Below the pieces are notes generated by a model that saw only the letters and a list, made by a program, of their open reading frames with translations, was not told the DNA's origin and did no database searches. A DNA stretch of 64,000 bases from Limnohabitans planktonicus II-D5 (GTDB lineage: Bacteria > Pseudomonadota > Gammaproteobacteria > Burkholderiales > Burkholderiaceae_C): positions 1 to 64,000 of the forward strand of contig NZ_LFYT02000013.1 of NCBI RefSeq assembly GCF_001270065.2. Reading direction: 5' to 3'. How positions within the stretch are numbered: position 1 is the first letter of the stretch; the number at the start of each line of letters is the position of its first letter. Of the stretch, positions 45,007-54,066 are shown one piece after another. A program made the position numbers and the translations under genes.

Positions 45007-45957
45007 TCACCTCGGTGGTGTTGGGGGAGTGTTGGAGGGGGTGCTGAACAAACGGGACACATTGGCCCGCAGCCACTGCAGGCAGGGGTCTTTGTCAAAG
45101 CGGGCGCTCCAGTGCATGGACACGGTGAAGTCGCGCAAGGGCAAATCGGGCTCGATGATGGCCAACTCGCCCGCCTGCGCAAAGCCTTGCGCAAAGTTGC
45201 GGGGCATGAGCACCGCCAGATCGCTGCTGCGCACAATGCCGGGCAGAGACAGGAAATGGCTCACCGTCAGACGCAGGCGGTGCTGCCAGTGCATCAACTC
45301 CAGAATGCGCAGCGTGTCGGCGTGCGTGCGCACGGCGGCAAACTCCAGCTCGGCCAAGACCACCAATGCCGCCTCAGGCGTGGTCTGATGCGCTTGCAGC
45401 TGGCTCCAACGCCCTGCCACCGGGTGGCCCTGGCGCATCAACACCACATAGCGGTCGCTCAGCAAGGGCTGTTGCAAGGTGTCACTCACCTCGGGCAAAA
45501 ACCCCATCGCCAGATCCAGCTGGCCGTTGTCCAGCGCGGGGGCAATTTGGTCGTGCGGCAGCGGCCTGGCTTCGAGCCGCATGCCCGGCGCGTGGTGCTG
45601 CAGCGCCAACACGAGCTCGGGCAAAAAACGCGCTTCACCAATGTCGCTCAGGTGCACGCGCAGCACGCGGGCCGAGCGCTGCGGGTCAAACACCTGCGAG
45701 ACATTGAGCGCATCTTCAATGGTGCCCAGCGCCAATTGCACCGCTTGCGCCAGCCGGTCAGCCCGCGGCGTGGGCCGCACGCCCGCACCACTGCGCTCAA
45801 ACAAAGCGTCACCTAACACGGCCCGCAAACGCGCCAGGCCCTGGCTGGCCGCTGGCTGCGACATGCCCAGCTGCTGCGCGGCCAGGCTCACGCTGCGCGT
45901 GCGCCAGACCGCGTCAAACAAACGCAAGAGGTTCAGATCCAGGTCTTTGATATTCAT
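45007..45957 (-). CDS. LysR-family transcriptional regulator
   Basis: 316 residues: an N-terminal winged helix (LDLNLLRLFDAVWRTRSVSLA then GMSQPAASQGLARLR) and a C-terminal substrate-binding domain. It is divergent from iorA with 95 bases between, where a palindrome TATTCAGAATA lies, so it probably controls the ior-bug operon and responds to an aromatic keto acid or related compound. The ligand is inferred from context. Confidence 0.93.
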   Translation of the reverse strand: MNIKDLDLNLLRLFDAVWRTRSVSLAAQQLGMSQPAASQGLARLRAVLGDALFERSGAGVRPTPRADRLAQAVQLALGTIEDALNVSQVFDPQRSARVLRVHLSDIGEARFLPELVLALQHHAPGMRLEARPLPHDQIAPALDNGQLDLAMGFLPEVSDTLQQPLLSDRYVVLMRQGHPVAGRWSQLQAHQTTPEAALVVLAELEFAAVRTHADTLRILELMHWQHRLRLTVSHFLSLPGIVRSSDLAVLMPRNFAQGFAQAGELAIIEPDLPLRDFTVSMHWSARFDKDPCLQWLRANVSRLFSTPSNTPPTPPR

Positions 45958-45972
45958 TCAATGCATACCGTT

Positions 45973-45983
45973 TATTCAGAATA
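45973..45983. promoter_or_regulatory. Palindrome in the lysR-iorA intergenic region
   Basis: A perfect 11-base palindrome TATTCAGAATA in a short AT-rich divergent spacer, flanked by GCATA and TATGC half sites. Position and form suit a LysR binding site serving both genes. Confidence 0.45.
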
Positions 45984-46052
45984 TTTTATGCACTTATACG
46001 TAAGATGGTCTTTGACCCTTGAACGCGGGCACAACAACGCAAGGAGCGTGCT

Positions 46053-48209
46053 TTGGAAGTTTCATTTCACGAAGAAATCAAGGCCCTGCGCATGGGCGCG
46101 GGCGAGGTCTTTCATGGCGAAGGCATTCTGGCCATCACCAAGGGGCTGCTGCAGTCGGGCGTGAGCTATGTGGGCGGCTACCAGGGCGCACCGGTCTCGC
46201 ACTTGCTCGACGTCATGGTGCAGGCCAAACCCTATATGGACGAGCTGGGTGTGCATGTGGAGGCGTGTTCCAACGAAGCGTCTGCTGCGGCCATGCTGGG
46301 CGCGTCCATCCACTACCCGATTCGCGGTGCGGTGACCTGGAAGTCGATTGTGGGCACCAACGTGGCGGCCGACGCGCTGTCCAACCTGTCGTCTCCCGGT
46401 GTGACGGGCGGCGTGCTGATCGTGGTGGGCGAAGACTATGGCGAAGGCGCGAGCGTCATTCAAGAGCGCACACACGCTTACGCGCTCAAGTCGGGCATGT
46501 GCCTGCTCGATCCCAGGCCCGAGTTGGGCCAGATGGTCAACATGGTGGAGCACGGTTTTCGGCTGTCTGAAGCGTCCAACATGCCGGTGATGATGGAGCT
46601 GCGCATCCGCGCCTGCCATGTGCGCGGCCAGTTTGTGGCCAAGGACAACCAGGCCCCCAAACTCTCCAAAAAACACCTGATCGACGAACCCGCAGGCTTC
46701 AACTACATGCGCCTGGCGCACCCGCCTGTGACCTTTGCGCAAGAAAAACGCAAAGTCGAACACCGCTTGCCTGCTGCCCGTCAATACATTGCCGAGCAGC
46801 GCCTGAACGAACACTTTGAAGGCAGCACCCACCGCCACCTGGGCCTGATCGTGCAAGGCGGTTTGTACAACACGCTGATGCGCACCCTGCAGCAGTTCGA
46901 TCTGGCCGATGCCTTTGGTGTGACCAGCCTGTCGGTGCTGGTGCTGAACGTGACCTACCCGCTGGTGCCGGGTGAATTGGTGAATTTCTGCAAGGACAAA
47001 TCGGCCGTGCTGCTGCTCGAAGAAGGCCAGCCCGAATACATCGAGCAAGAGCTTGCGCTGATGCTGCGCCGCCTTGACCTGCAAACCCCGCTGCACGGCA
47101 AAGACATGCTGCCCTCGGGTGGTGAGTACACCGCCGAGGTCATGGCCCAGGGCCTGCTTAAATTTCTGGACCGCCACCAAGCCGATGCTGTGCCCGAAGC
47201 CACACGGCAATGGCTGGCCACCAATGGCGAACGCCGCCAGCAAGTGCAAAGTCTTCTGGGCAGCCCCTTGCCTGCGCGGCCACCGAGCATGTGCATTGGC
47301 TGCCCCGAACGGCCGGTGTTCTCGGCCCTGAAGTTGGCCCAGCAAGATGTCGGCCCGGTGCACATTTCAGGCGACATCGGCTGCCATGCCCTGGCTACTT
47401 TTGAGCCGTTTTCGGTGGGCCACTCCATCCTGGGCTATGGCATGAGCCTGGCCAGCCGGGCGGGTGTGTCGCCCCTCATGAAGCGGCGCGTATTGTCGGT
47501 CATGGGCGACGGCGGTTTTTGGCACAACGGCTTGCTCACGGGCGTGCAAAGTGCGCTGTTCAACGGCGACGACGCGGTGCTGCTGATCTTTAAAAACGGC
47601 TACACCTCAGCCACCGGCACGCAAGACATCATCAACACGCCCACCGACATCGCCAAAGAACTGGCGGGCGACAAGCGCCAGAGCATGGTGCACACCAACC
47701 AGACCATCGAGTCCACCCTCAAAGGCCTGGGCGTGCAGTGGCTGCGCACGGTCCACACCTACGAAGTGAGCCACATGCAGGCGACGCTGACCGAGGCCTT
47801 CACCACCGAGTTTCAGGGCCTGAAAGTCATCGTGGCCGAAGGTGAATGCCAGCTCGAACGCCAGCGCCGCATCAAGCCCTGGCTGGCTTCGCTGCTGTCC
47901 AAAGGCAAGCGGGTGGAGCGCGTGAAATACGGCGTGGACGAAGATGTGTGCAACGGCGACCACGCCTGCATTCGCCTGTCGGGCTGCCCCACCCTCACGC
48001 TCAAAGACAACCCCGACCCACTCAAGGTGGACCCGGTGGCCACCGTGATCGACGGCTGTGTGGGCTGCGGCCTGTGCGGTGAAAACGCGCATGCGGCCAC
48101 GCTGTGCCCGTCCTTTTACCGGGCCGAAGTGGTGCAAAACCCCAAGCTGCACGAGCGCCTGTGGGCCCGCTGGCAAGGCCTGGCCACACGTTGGCTGCAA
48201 CCCGCTTGA
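46053..48209 (+). CDS. iorA: Indolepyruvate ferredoxin oxidoreductase, alpha (TPP) subunit
   Basis: Oxidatively decarboxylates aryl pyruvates to aryl-CoA with ferredoxin. 718 residues. The N-terminal domain starts MEVSFHEEIKALRMG, the TPP-binding motif is GDGGFWHNG, and the C-terminal ferredoxin-like region has CxxC clusters (GCVGCGLCGENA with a downstream Cys-Pro). The start is a TTG at 46053, fixed by AAGGAG (46041-46046) six bases upstream. iorB follows after 23 bases. Confidence 0.93.
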   Translation: MEVSFHEEIKALRMGAGEVFHGEGILAITKGLLQSGVSYVGGYQGAPVSHLLDVMVQAKPYMDELGVHVEACSNEASAAAMLGASIHYPIRGAVTWKSIVGTNVAADALSNLSSPGVTGGVLIVVGEDYGEGASVIQERTHAYALKSGMCLLDPRPELGQMVNMVEHGFRLSEASNMPVMMELRIRACHVRGQFVAKDNQAPKLSKKHLIDEPAGFNYMRLAHPPVTFAQEKRKVEHRLPAARQYIAEQRLNEHFEGSTHRHLGLIVQGGLYNTLMRTLQQFDLADAFGVTSLSVLVLNVTYPLVPGELVNFCKDKSAVLLLEEGQPEYIEQELALMLRRLDLQTPLHGKDMLPSGGEYTAEVMAQGLLKFLDRHQADAVPEATRQWLATNGERRQQVQSLLGSPLPARPPSMCIGCPERPVFSALKLAQQDVGPVHISGDIGCHALATFEPFSVGHSILGYGMSLASRAGVSPLMKRRVLSVMGDGGFWHNGLLTGVQSALFNGDDAVLLIFKNGYTSATGTQDIINTPTDIAKELAGDKRQSMVHTNQTIESTLKGLGVQWLRTVHTYEVSHMQATLTEAFTTEFQGLKVIVAEGECQLERQRRIKPWLASLLSKGKRVERVKYGVDEDVCNGDHACIRLSGCPTLTLKDNPDPLKVDPVATVIDGCVGCGLCGENAHAATLCPSFYRAEVVQNPKLHERLWARWQGLATRWLQPA

Positions 48210-48232
48210 TTCGCCCCATTCAGAGACACACC

Positions 48233-49804
48233 ATGACCCAACCGATTTCCATTTTGTTGTGCGCCTTGGGCGGCGAAGGCGGCGGCGTGCTGGCCGACTG
48301 GCTGGTCGACGTGGCCCGCCACGCAGGCCACCCGGCGCAAGCCACCTCCATTCCCGGCGTGGCGCAACGCACCGGGGCCACCACCTATTACCTCGAGGTC
48401 TACCCCCTGCCCCACAGCCAACTGCAAGGCCGCTTGCCGGTGCTGGGCCTGAACCCGTTGCCGGGCAGGCTCGATGCACTGGTGTCGTCCGAGTTGCTGG
48501 AGACCGCACGCCAAATTGGCAACGGCCTGGCTTCAAACGACCGCACTTTGGTCATCAGTGCCTCGTCGCGGGCGCTCACCACCGCCGAAAAAATGACCAT
48601 GGGCGATGGCCGCCGCCCCGAAGGTCCGCTGCTCGATGTGATCGCCGCCCACAGCCAGCGCCACCATGTGATGGACATGGCCAGCCTGTGCCAGCAAAGC
48701 GGCACCATGGTCAGCGCCGTCATGTTGGGGGGCATTGCGGGCAGTGGCTTGCTGCCATTTACACGGTCGCATTACGAAGCCGTGTTGGCGGGCCCAAGCA
48801 GCTCGGCCAAGGCCAGCTTGCGCGGCTTTGCGTTGGCCTTTGAGCTGGTCACGCGCCAGCGCGAACAGGCGCAGTATGTTGAGCATGTGATGAAGCCGGC
48901 TGCGCCTGTCGCAGCGGCGGCCTTGCCTGCAGAAGTGGGCGCCAAGTTTCCAGCAGCGTTGCACCCCCTCATGGGCTTGGCGCACCAACGCTTGGTGGAA
49001 TACCAAGGCCCCGCTTATGCCCACCTGTATGTGCAGCGGCTCGAACGCTTGCTCAGTGCAGAGTCCAACTCACCCGACAGCACCCGCCCAGTGACCGCCG
49101 AGACCACCCGCTGGTTGGCCCTGTGGATGGCGTTTGACGACATCATCCGTGTGGCCGACCTCAAAAGCCGCGCCAGCCGCTGGGACCGCGTGACGCAAGA
49201 AGTCAAAGCCAAAGAGGGCGACGTGCTCAAGGTCTACGACCACTTCAAGCCCGGCGTGCCCGAGCTGGCCGCCCTGCTGCCCCAAGGCCTGGCCAACAAA
49301 CTGCTGCGCTGGGACCGGGCCCGCGTGGCCAATGGCAAAGCGCCGTGGTCCATGCCACTCAAGGTGGCGCGTCATGCGCTGTCGGGCATGGCCAGCTTGC
49401 GCGTACTGGCCAGCTTGCGCGTGCTGCGCCCGCTGGGCAGCCGCTATCAGGCCGAGCAAACGTTGATCGAAGAGTGGCTGGGCGGCATCGAAACCGCCAC
49501 ACGCCTGTCCCCCGCACTGGGCCTGGAGCTGGCGCGTTGTGGGCAACTCATCAAGGGTTACGGCAGCACCAACGAACGTGGCAAGGACAACCTGCTGCAC
49601 ATCCTGCGCCATGTGTGCGGCCCAGCTTCAGCCGTGCCTGTGGCCGAGCAAGCTGAGGCCGTGGCCCGCATCCGCCAGGCGGCCTTGCAAGACGAAGCCG
49701 GTCAAGCGCTCGATCAGGCTTTGTTGCAACATGGTGCGCCAGCGCGTCCGGTCAAGGCACAACCGGTGCTTTGGATGAAAAATCCCCGGTTGCAAAAATC
49801 CTGA
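48233..49804 (+). CDS. iorB: Indolepyruvate oxidoreductase, beta (gamma-domain) subunit with long extension
   Basis: 523 residues from the ATG at 48233. The first 200 residues are the usual gamma-type domain (ALGGEGGGVLADWLVDVA, TGATTYYLEVYP). About 320 further residues of helical sequence follow, more than twice the archaeal IorB length; I associate this extension with DUF6537 in Burkholderiales. A small in-frame tandem duplication (ASLRVL twice) lies at 49391-49426. It acts with IorA; the extension's role is unknown. Confidence 0.9.
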   Translation: MTQPISILLCALGGEGGGVLADWLVDVARHAGHPAQATSIPGVAQRTGATTYYLEVYPLPHSQLQGRLPVLGLNPLPGRLDALVSSELLETARQIGNGLASNDRTLVISASSRALTTAEKMTMGDGRRPEGPLLDVIAAHSQRHHVMDMASLCQQSGTMVSAVMLGGIAGSGLLPFTRSHYEAVLAGPSSSAKASLRGFALAFELVTRQREQAQYVEHVMKPAAPVAAAALPAEVGAKFPAALHPLMGLAHQRLVEYQGPAYAHLYVQRLERLLSAESNSPDSTRPVTAETTRWLALWMAFDDIIRVADLKSRASRWDRVTQEVKAKEGDVLKVYDHFKPGVPELAALLPQGLANKLLRWDRARVANGKAPWSMPLKVARHALSGMASLRVLASLRVLRPLGSRYQAEQTLIEEWLGGIETATRLSPALGLELARCGQLIKGYGSTNERGKDNLLHILRHVCGPASAVPVAEQAEAVARIRQAALQDEAGQALDQALLQHGAPARPVKAQPVLWMKNPRLQKS

Positions 49805-49852
49805 GCAGCCCCATCATCGACATCGGCCCCATCAAAACCCAAGGAGACACGC

Positions 49853-50845
49853 ATGAAAACAACCGGTTTCTTATCACGACGCGCAGTCAGCGCTGCGCTG
49901 CTGGCCATCGCAGCCGGGCCAGCCCTGTGCCTGAGCGCAGCCGCGCAAAGCTGGCCCACCAAGCCCATCAAGATCGTGGTCAACTTTCCACCCGGTGGCG
50001 CAGCCGACCAGATCGCCCGCGCCATTGGCGTGCCACTGGGCGAGGCGCTGGGCCAGCCTGTGGTGGTGGAAAACCGGGGCGGTGCCAACGGCAAACTCGG
50101 TGGTGAAATGGTCGCCAAATCACCGGCCGACGGCTACACGCTTCTCATGAGCTCAGGCGGCATGGTGTCGGTCAACCCGCACATCTACGCCCGCATGCCC
50201 TTTGACCCGGCCAAAGACCTGATGCCCGTGGCATCGGCTGCCCGCGTGTTGGTGTTTCTGGTGGCCAAGCCCAACTTCCCGGCCAACACCATTCAGGAAT
50301 TTCTGGCCCATGTGAAGGCCAACCCCGGTCGCTTGTCTTATGGCTCGGCAGGCAACGGCAGCTCGCCGCACCTGGCTGGCGAAATGATGAAAAGCCAGGC
50401 CGGACTGTTTGCTGTGCATGTGCCGTATCGGGGTGCGGCACCCGCTTTGCAAGACGTATTGGCAGGACAACTGGACTTTTACTTTGACCCCGGCATTGGC
50501 CTGGGCCAAGTGCGGGCGGGCAAGCTCAAGCTGCTGGCCGTAGGCAGCATGAAGCGCTCGCCCCTTTTTCCCAACGTGCCCACGCTGCATGAAGCGGGCC
50601 TGACGGGTTTTGATGCCGATTCGGTGTTCGGCTTTTACGCGCCTGCGGGCACACCCGCCGATGTGGTCAACCGCGTCAACCGCGAGATCAACCGCATTTT
50701 GGGCACCCAGGCGCTGAAAGACCGCATTCAAAATTTGGGGGGCGAAGCCCTGCCTTTGACCCCCGCAGAGTTTGCAGCCCGTGCAGCTGACGATTCCAAA
50801 CGCTTTGGAGCCATCATCCGCGAACGCAAGATCGTGGGCGACTGA
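49853..50845 (+). CDS. Bug/TctC-family periplasmic solute-binding protein
   Basis: 330 residues with a signal peptide (about residues 1-31) and the Bug-family phrases WPTKPIKIVVNFPPGGAADQ, VVENRGGANG and PADGYTLLMSS. These proteins bind carboxylates such as aromatic or dicarboxylic acids for tripartite transporters or sensing. It follows iorB by 48 bases with a good ribosome binding site (AAGGAG), so it may deliver a substrate for the IOR enzyme. No TctAB membrane genes are next to it. Confidence 0.93.
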   Translation: MKTTGFLSRRAVSAALLAIAAGPALCLSAAAQSWPTKPIKIVVNFPPGGAADQIARAIGVPLGEALGQPVVVENRGGANGKLGGEMVAKSPADGYTLLMSSGGMVSVNPHIYARMPFDPAKDLMPVASAARVLVFLVAKPNFPANTIQEFLAHVKANPGRLSYGSAGNGSSPHLAGEMMKSQAGLFAVHVPYRGAAPALQDVLAGQLDFYFDPGIGLGQVRAGKLKLLAVGSMKRSPLFPNVPTLHEAGLTGFDADSVFGFYAPAGTPADVVNRVNREINRILGTQALKDRIQNLGGEALPLTPAEFAARAADDSKRFGAIIRERKIVGD

Positions 50846-50870
50846 GGCAAATCAAACCCCGCGTGATCAC

Positions 50871-51860
50871 CCACATGCCTCGTTCAGGCCTTGCCTGTGT
50901 GCACACATCCGTCGGGGTCTTCGACCACCGACCTACAACAGACATTCCCCCATCCGCCGCCCTCGACCGCCGACCCACAACAAACATTCCCCTATCGGTC
51001 GCCCTCGACCGCCGACAACAGGCATTCCTTGGTAGGTCGGTACTCGAAGAGTCCGACGTTTGCATGCTCACCCACATGCCTCGTTCAGGCCTTGCCGGTC
51101 TGCGCACATCCGTCGGGGTCTTCGACCACCGACCTACAAAAGACATTCCCCCATCCGTCGCCCTCGACCGCCGCCCCAAAACAGACATTCCCCTATCGGT
51201 CGCCCTCGACCACAGACAACAGGCCGTCCCTCGTAGGTCGGTACTCGAAGAGTCCGACGCTGGCGTGCTCACCCACATGCCTCGTTCAAGCATTGCCGGT
51301 ATGCGCACATCCGTCGGGGTCTTCGACCGCCGACCTACAACAGACAATCCCCCATCCGTCGTCTTTGACCGCAGCCCCAAAACAGGCCTTCCCCTATCCG
51401 TCGCCCTCGACCGCCGACAACACACATTCCCTCGTAGGTCGGTACTCGAAGAGTCCGACGTTTGCATGCTCATCCACATGCCTCGTTCAGGCCTTGCCTG
51501 TGTGCACACATCCGTCGGGGTCTTCGACCGCCGACCTACAACAGACATTCCTCCATCCGCCGCCCTCGACCGCCGACCCACAACAGACAGCCCCCATCCG
51601 TCGCCCTCGACCGCCGACCCACAACAGACAGCCCCTATCCGTCGCCCTCGACCGCCGACAACAGGCATTCCTTGGTAGGTCGGTACTCGAAGAGTCCGCC
51701 GTTTGCATGCTCACCCACATGCCTCGTTCAGGCCTTGCCGGTCTGCGCACATCCGTCGGGGTCTTCGACCACCGACCTACAACAAACATTCCCTATCCGT
51801 CGTCTTTGACCGCCGCCCCAAAACAGACATTCCCCTATCGGTCGCCCTCGACCGCCGACT
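50871..51860. repeat. Five-unit, 201-bp-period GTAGGTCGG-family array
   Basis: The phrase CCACATGCCTCGTTCA starts at 50871, 51072, 51273, 51474 and 51715: three 201-base intervals, then one of 241. The longer unit carries an extra local duplication of about 40 bases (ccgacccacaacagacagcc). Each unit has a CCGACCTAC arm and a GTAGGTCGG arm. Since 201 is a multiple of three, long open frames run through on both strands; they are not genes. The array fills the convergent gap between bug and crp. Confidence 0.93.
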
Positions 51861-51869
51861 TGCAAATCA

Positions 51870-52541
51870 TCAAACCCCAGCCAGCTCGCGCAGCGCTTGC
51901 GGGTTGGGCAGGCACAACACACGGCCGCCGCCACTGATGAGTTGGCGCTCGCGCAGATGGCGCAGCACGCGAGAGAAGGTTTCCGGGGCGATGCCCAATT
52001 GCGCCGCGATGGTGCATTTGCGCTCTGTCAAGGTGACGGCCAGCCCCCCCGAATCGTCCTGGGGCGCTGCATGCTGCAGCAACCATTCGGCGCAACGCGC
52101 ATCTGCGTCCTTGGACAAACGGCTCACGGCCAGATCGGTTTGCTGTCGCTGGGCTTTGGCCAAGTCCTTCAGCAAGTTTTGCGTGCCGGCAGGCAATGTG
52201 TTCACCTCGGCCAGAAAATCCTGCACGCTGATGAATTGCAACTCCACGGGTGTTTGTGCCACCGCGTCCACCGCATGGGTCAGGCCAAGCAAACCAGAAG
52301 CGGCCTCCAGCCAGAACGGCCCGTCCACCGCACCCAGCTGATGCTCCAGCACACCGTGCTGCAACACCCCCAAGGTGACACGCCCCTTGCGGACGTGGAC
52401 GATGCGGTCCACCGCATCGCCCCGGTGCAGCAAAACGGTGCCTGCCGCCACGGTCACGCCTGGATGGGAGGTGAGGGAAGAAACGGATGCCAACATGATG
52501 GGCTCCACTGTGCCAGAGCATGTCGGCTGCGGTTTTGACAC
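51870..52541 (-). CDS. Crp/Fnr-family transcriptional regulator
   Basis: 223 residues (GTG start; an ATG 15 codons further in is possible). The N-terminal cyclic-nucleotide-binding-like domain (GTVLLHRGDAVDRIVHVRKGRVTL) and C-terminal winged helix (CTIAAQLGIAPETFSRVLRHLRE) are clear. There is no Cys cluster at the N-terminus, so Fe-S sensing as in FNR is not supported. Its stop lies ten bases beyond the end of the repeat array. The target genes are unknown. Confidence 0.92.
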   Translation of the reverse strand: MSKPQPTCSGTVEPIMLASVSSLTSHPGVTVAAGTVLLHRGDAVDRIVHVRKGRVTLGVLQHGVLEHQLGAVDGPFWLEAASGLLGLTHAVDAVAQTPVELQFISVQDFLAEVNTLPAGTQNLLKDLAKAQRQQTDLAVSRLSKDADARCAEWLLQHAAPQDDSGGLAVTLTERKCTIAAQLGIAPETFSRVLRHLRERQLISGGGRVLCLPNPQALRELAGV

Positions 52542-52602
52542 ACATCAACTCGCCGCACGCCATGTGCAAGCGCCCCACAAACTGGCCTGCGCCAGGCTGG
52601 CT

Positions 52603-53967
52603 TCACAACACCAGCATGGCCCTGAAATCGTTCACATTGGTGTGTGTGGGCCCGGTGATCACCAGATCACCCAGTGCGTCGAAATAGCCGTAGGCGTCGT
52701 TGCGCTGCAAGTGCTCTTCGACCTTGTGGCCCAGCGCCCGGGCGCGCGCCAAGGTATCGGGCGTGACTTGCGCCCCGGCATTGTCTTCAACACCGTCAAT
52801 GCCATCCGTGTCTGCCGCCAGCGCCCAAACACCGGGCTGGCCTTGCAAAGCCTGGGCCAGGCCCATGCAAAACTCGCCCGCCCGGCCCCCGCGCCCACGC
52901 GGCGTGCCTGCAAGCTGCGGCTTGATGGTGACGGTGGTCTCGCCCCCGCTCAGGATCACGCAAGGCTTGACGAACGGCCCCGCCCCCTTGGCGGCAGCGC
53001 GGGCCAGCGCGGCATGCACCTTGGCCACCTCACGCGATTCGCCTTCCATCTCGTCGCTCAGGATGAAGGCATTCAGCCCCATCCCACGCGCGGCTGCGGC
53101 TGCGGCTTCCAGCGACTGCTGGGGGGTGGCGATCATGTGCACTCTGTGCCCGTCGAACATGGGCGAGCCGGGTTTGGGTGTTTCCCATGCGCCCGATCGC
53201 AAAGCTTGTTCCACCTTTGGCGACACTGCAATCGCATAGCGCTGCAAGATGGCCAAGGCGTCGGCGCAGGTGCTGGCATCGGCCACCGTGGGGCCGCTGG
53301 CGATGATGGAAGGGTCGTCGCCCGGCACATCGCTGATGGTGAGCGTGACCACCCGCGCAGGGCTGCATGCCGCCGCCAGACGCCCGCCTTTGATGCGCGA
53401 GAGGTGCTTGCGCACACAGTTCATCTCGGCGATGTTGGCCCCGCTGGCCAGCAACTGGCGGTTGATGTCTTGTTTATCTTGCAAACTGATGCCCTCCGCA
53501 GGCAAAGTCAGCAATGCAGAGCCGCCGCCCGAGATCAGACACAGCACCAGATCGTCGGCCGTCAATCCTTTCGTCAATTCCAAAATGCGCTCGGCCGCCT
53601 GCAAGCCCGATGCATCGGGCACGGGGTGCGCGGCCTCGACCACGTCGATGCGCTCGGGCAAACCCGCCGGGCGCGGCGGCGTGTGTCCATAACGTGTGAC
53701 CACCAGACCCGACAGCGGGGCATCTGCGGGCCACAAAGCCTCCACGGCTTGTGCCATCGCGCCCCCGGCTTTGCCAGCGCCCAGCACCAGGGTGCGGCCT
53801 TTGGCAGGATCTGGCGGGGCAGGCAAATGGGCGGCGGTGTTGTGCAGGGGCAAGGCGCGTTGCACGGCCTCGTCGTAGAGGTGGCGCAGAAAAGCCAACG
53901 GTGATTGAATCGGATCAAGCAGCGCGCCCGCCAGAGGAGCGCTTGGAGTTGGCGATGAAGTCATCAT
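52603..53967 (-). CDS. ttuD: Glycerate 2-kinase / TtuD-type MOFRL-family protein
   Basis: 454 residues. The phrases LVLGAGKAGGAMAQAVE, CLISGGGSALLTLP, GDDPSIIASGPTVAD and the C-terminal MOFRL-type AADTDGIDG define the type-II glycerate kinase family, historically called TtuD or hydroxypyruvate reductase in tartrate clusters. It would phosphorylate glycerate formed from tartrate by the dehydrogenase/decarboxylase encoded nearby. It is on the same strand as the Bug gene and dehydrogenase, with 99 bases to the former. Confidence 0.92.
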   Translation of the reverse strand: MMTSSPTPSAPLAGALLDPIQSPLAFLRHLYDEAVQRALPLHNTAAHLPAPPDPAKGRTLVLGAGKAGGAMAQAVEALWPADAPLSGLVVTRYGHTPPRPAGLPERIDVVEAAHPVPDASGLQAAERILELTKGLTADDLVLCLISGGGSALLTLPAEGISLQDKQDINRQLLASGANIAEMNCVRKHLSRIKGGRLAAACSPARVVTLTISDVPGDDPSIIASGPTVADASTCADALAILQRYAIAVSPKVEQALRSGAWETPKPGSPMFDGHRVHMIATPQQSLEAAAAAARGMGLNAFILSDEMEGESREVAKVHAALARAAAKGAGPFVKPCVILSGGETTVTIKPQLAGTPRGRGGRAGEFCMGLAQALQGQPGVWALAADTDGIDGVEDNAGAQVTPDTLARARALGHKVEEHLQRNDAYGYFDALGDLVITGPTHTNVNDFRAMLVL

Positions 53968-54066
53968 GCAATGGTAATGTCAATGAAAGGGGGGCCTTGG
54001 AAAGCCGAATCAACACCCCTGGCCAGCTCATCGCAGGGACAAACCCGGCCCCCTTCCATCACCACA

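Noticed and set aside
50863..51937. Open frames of 271 and 348 codons through the 201-bp repeat array
   Set aside because: They exist because the 201-bp period is a multiple of three; another frame of comparable length runs on the opposite strand, and all encode only repeated arm and spacer sequence.
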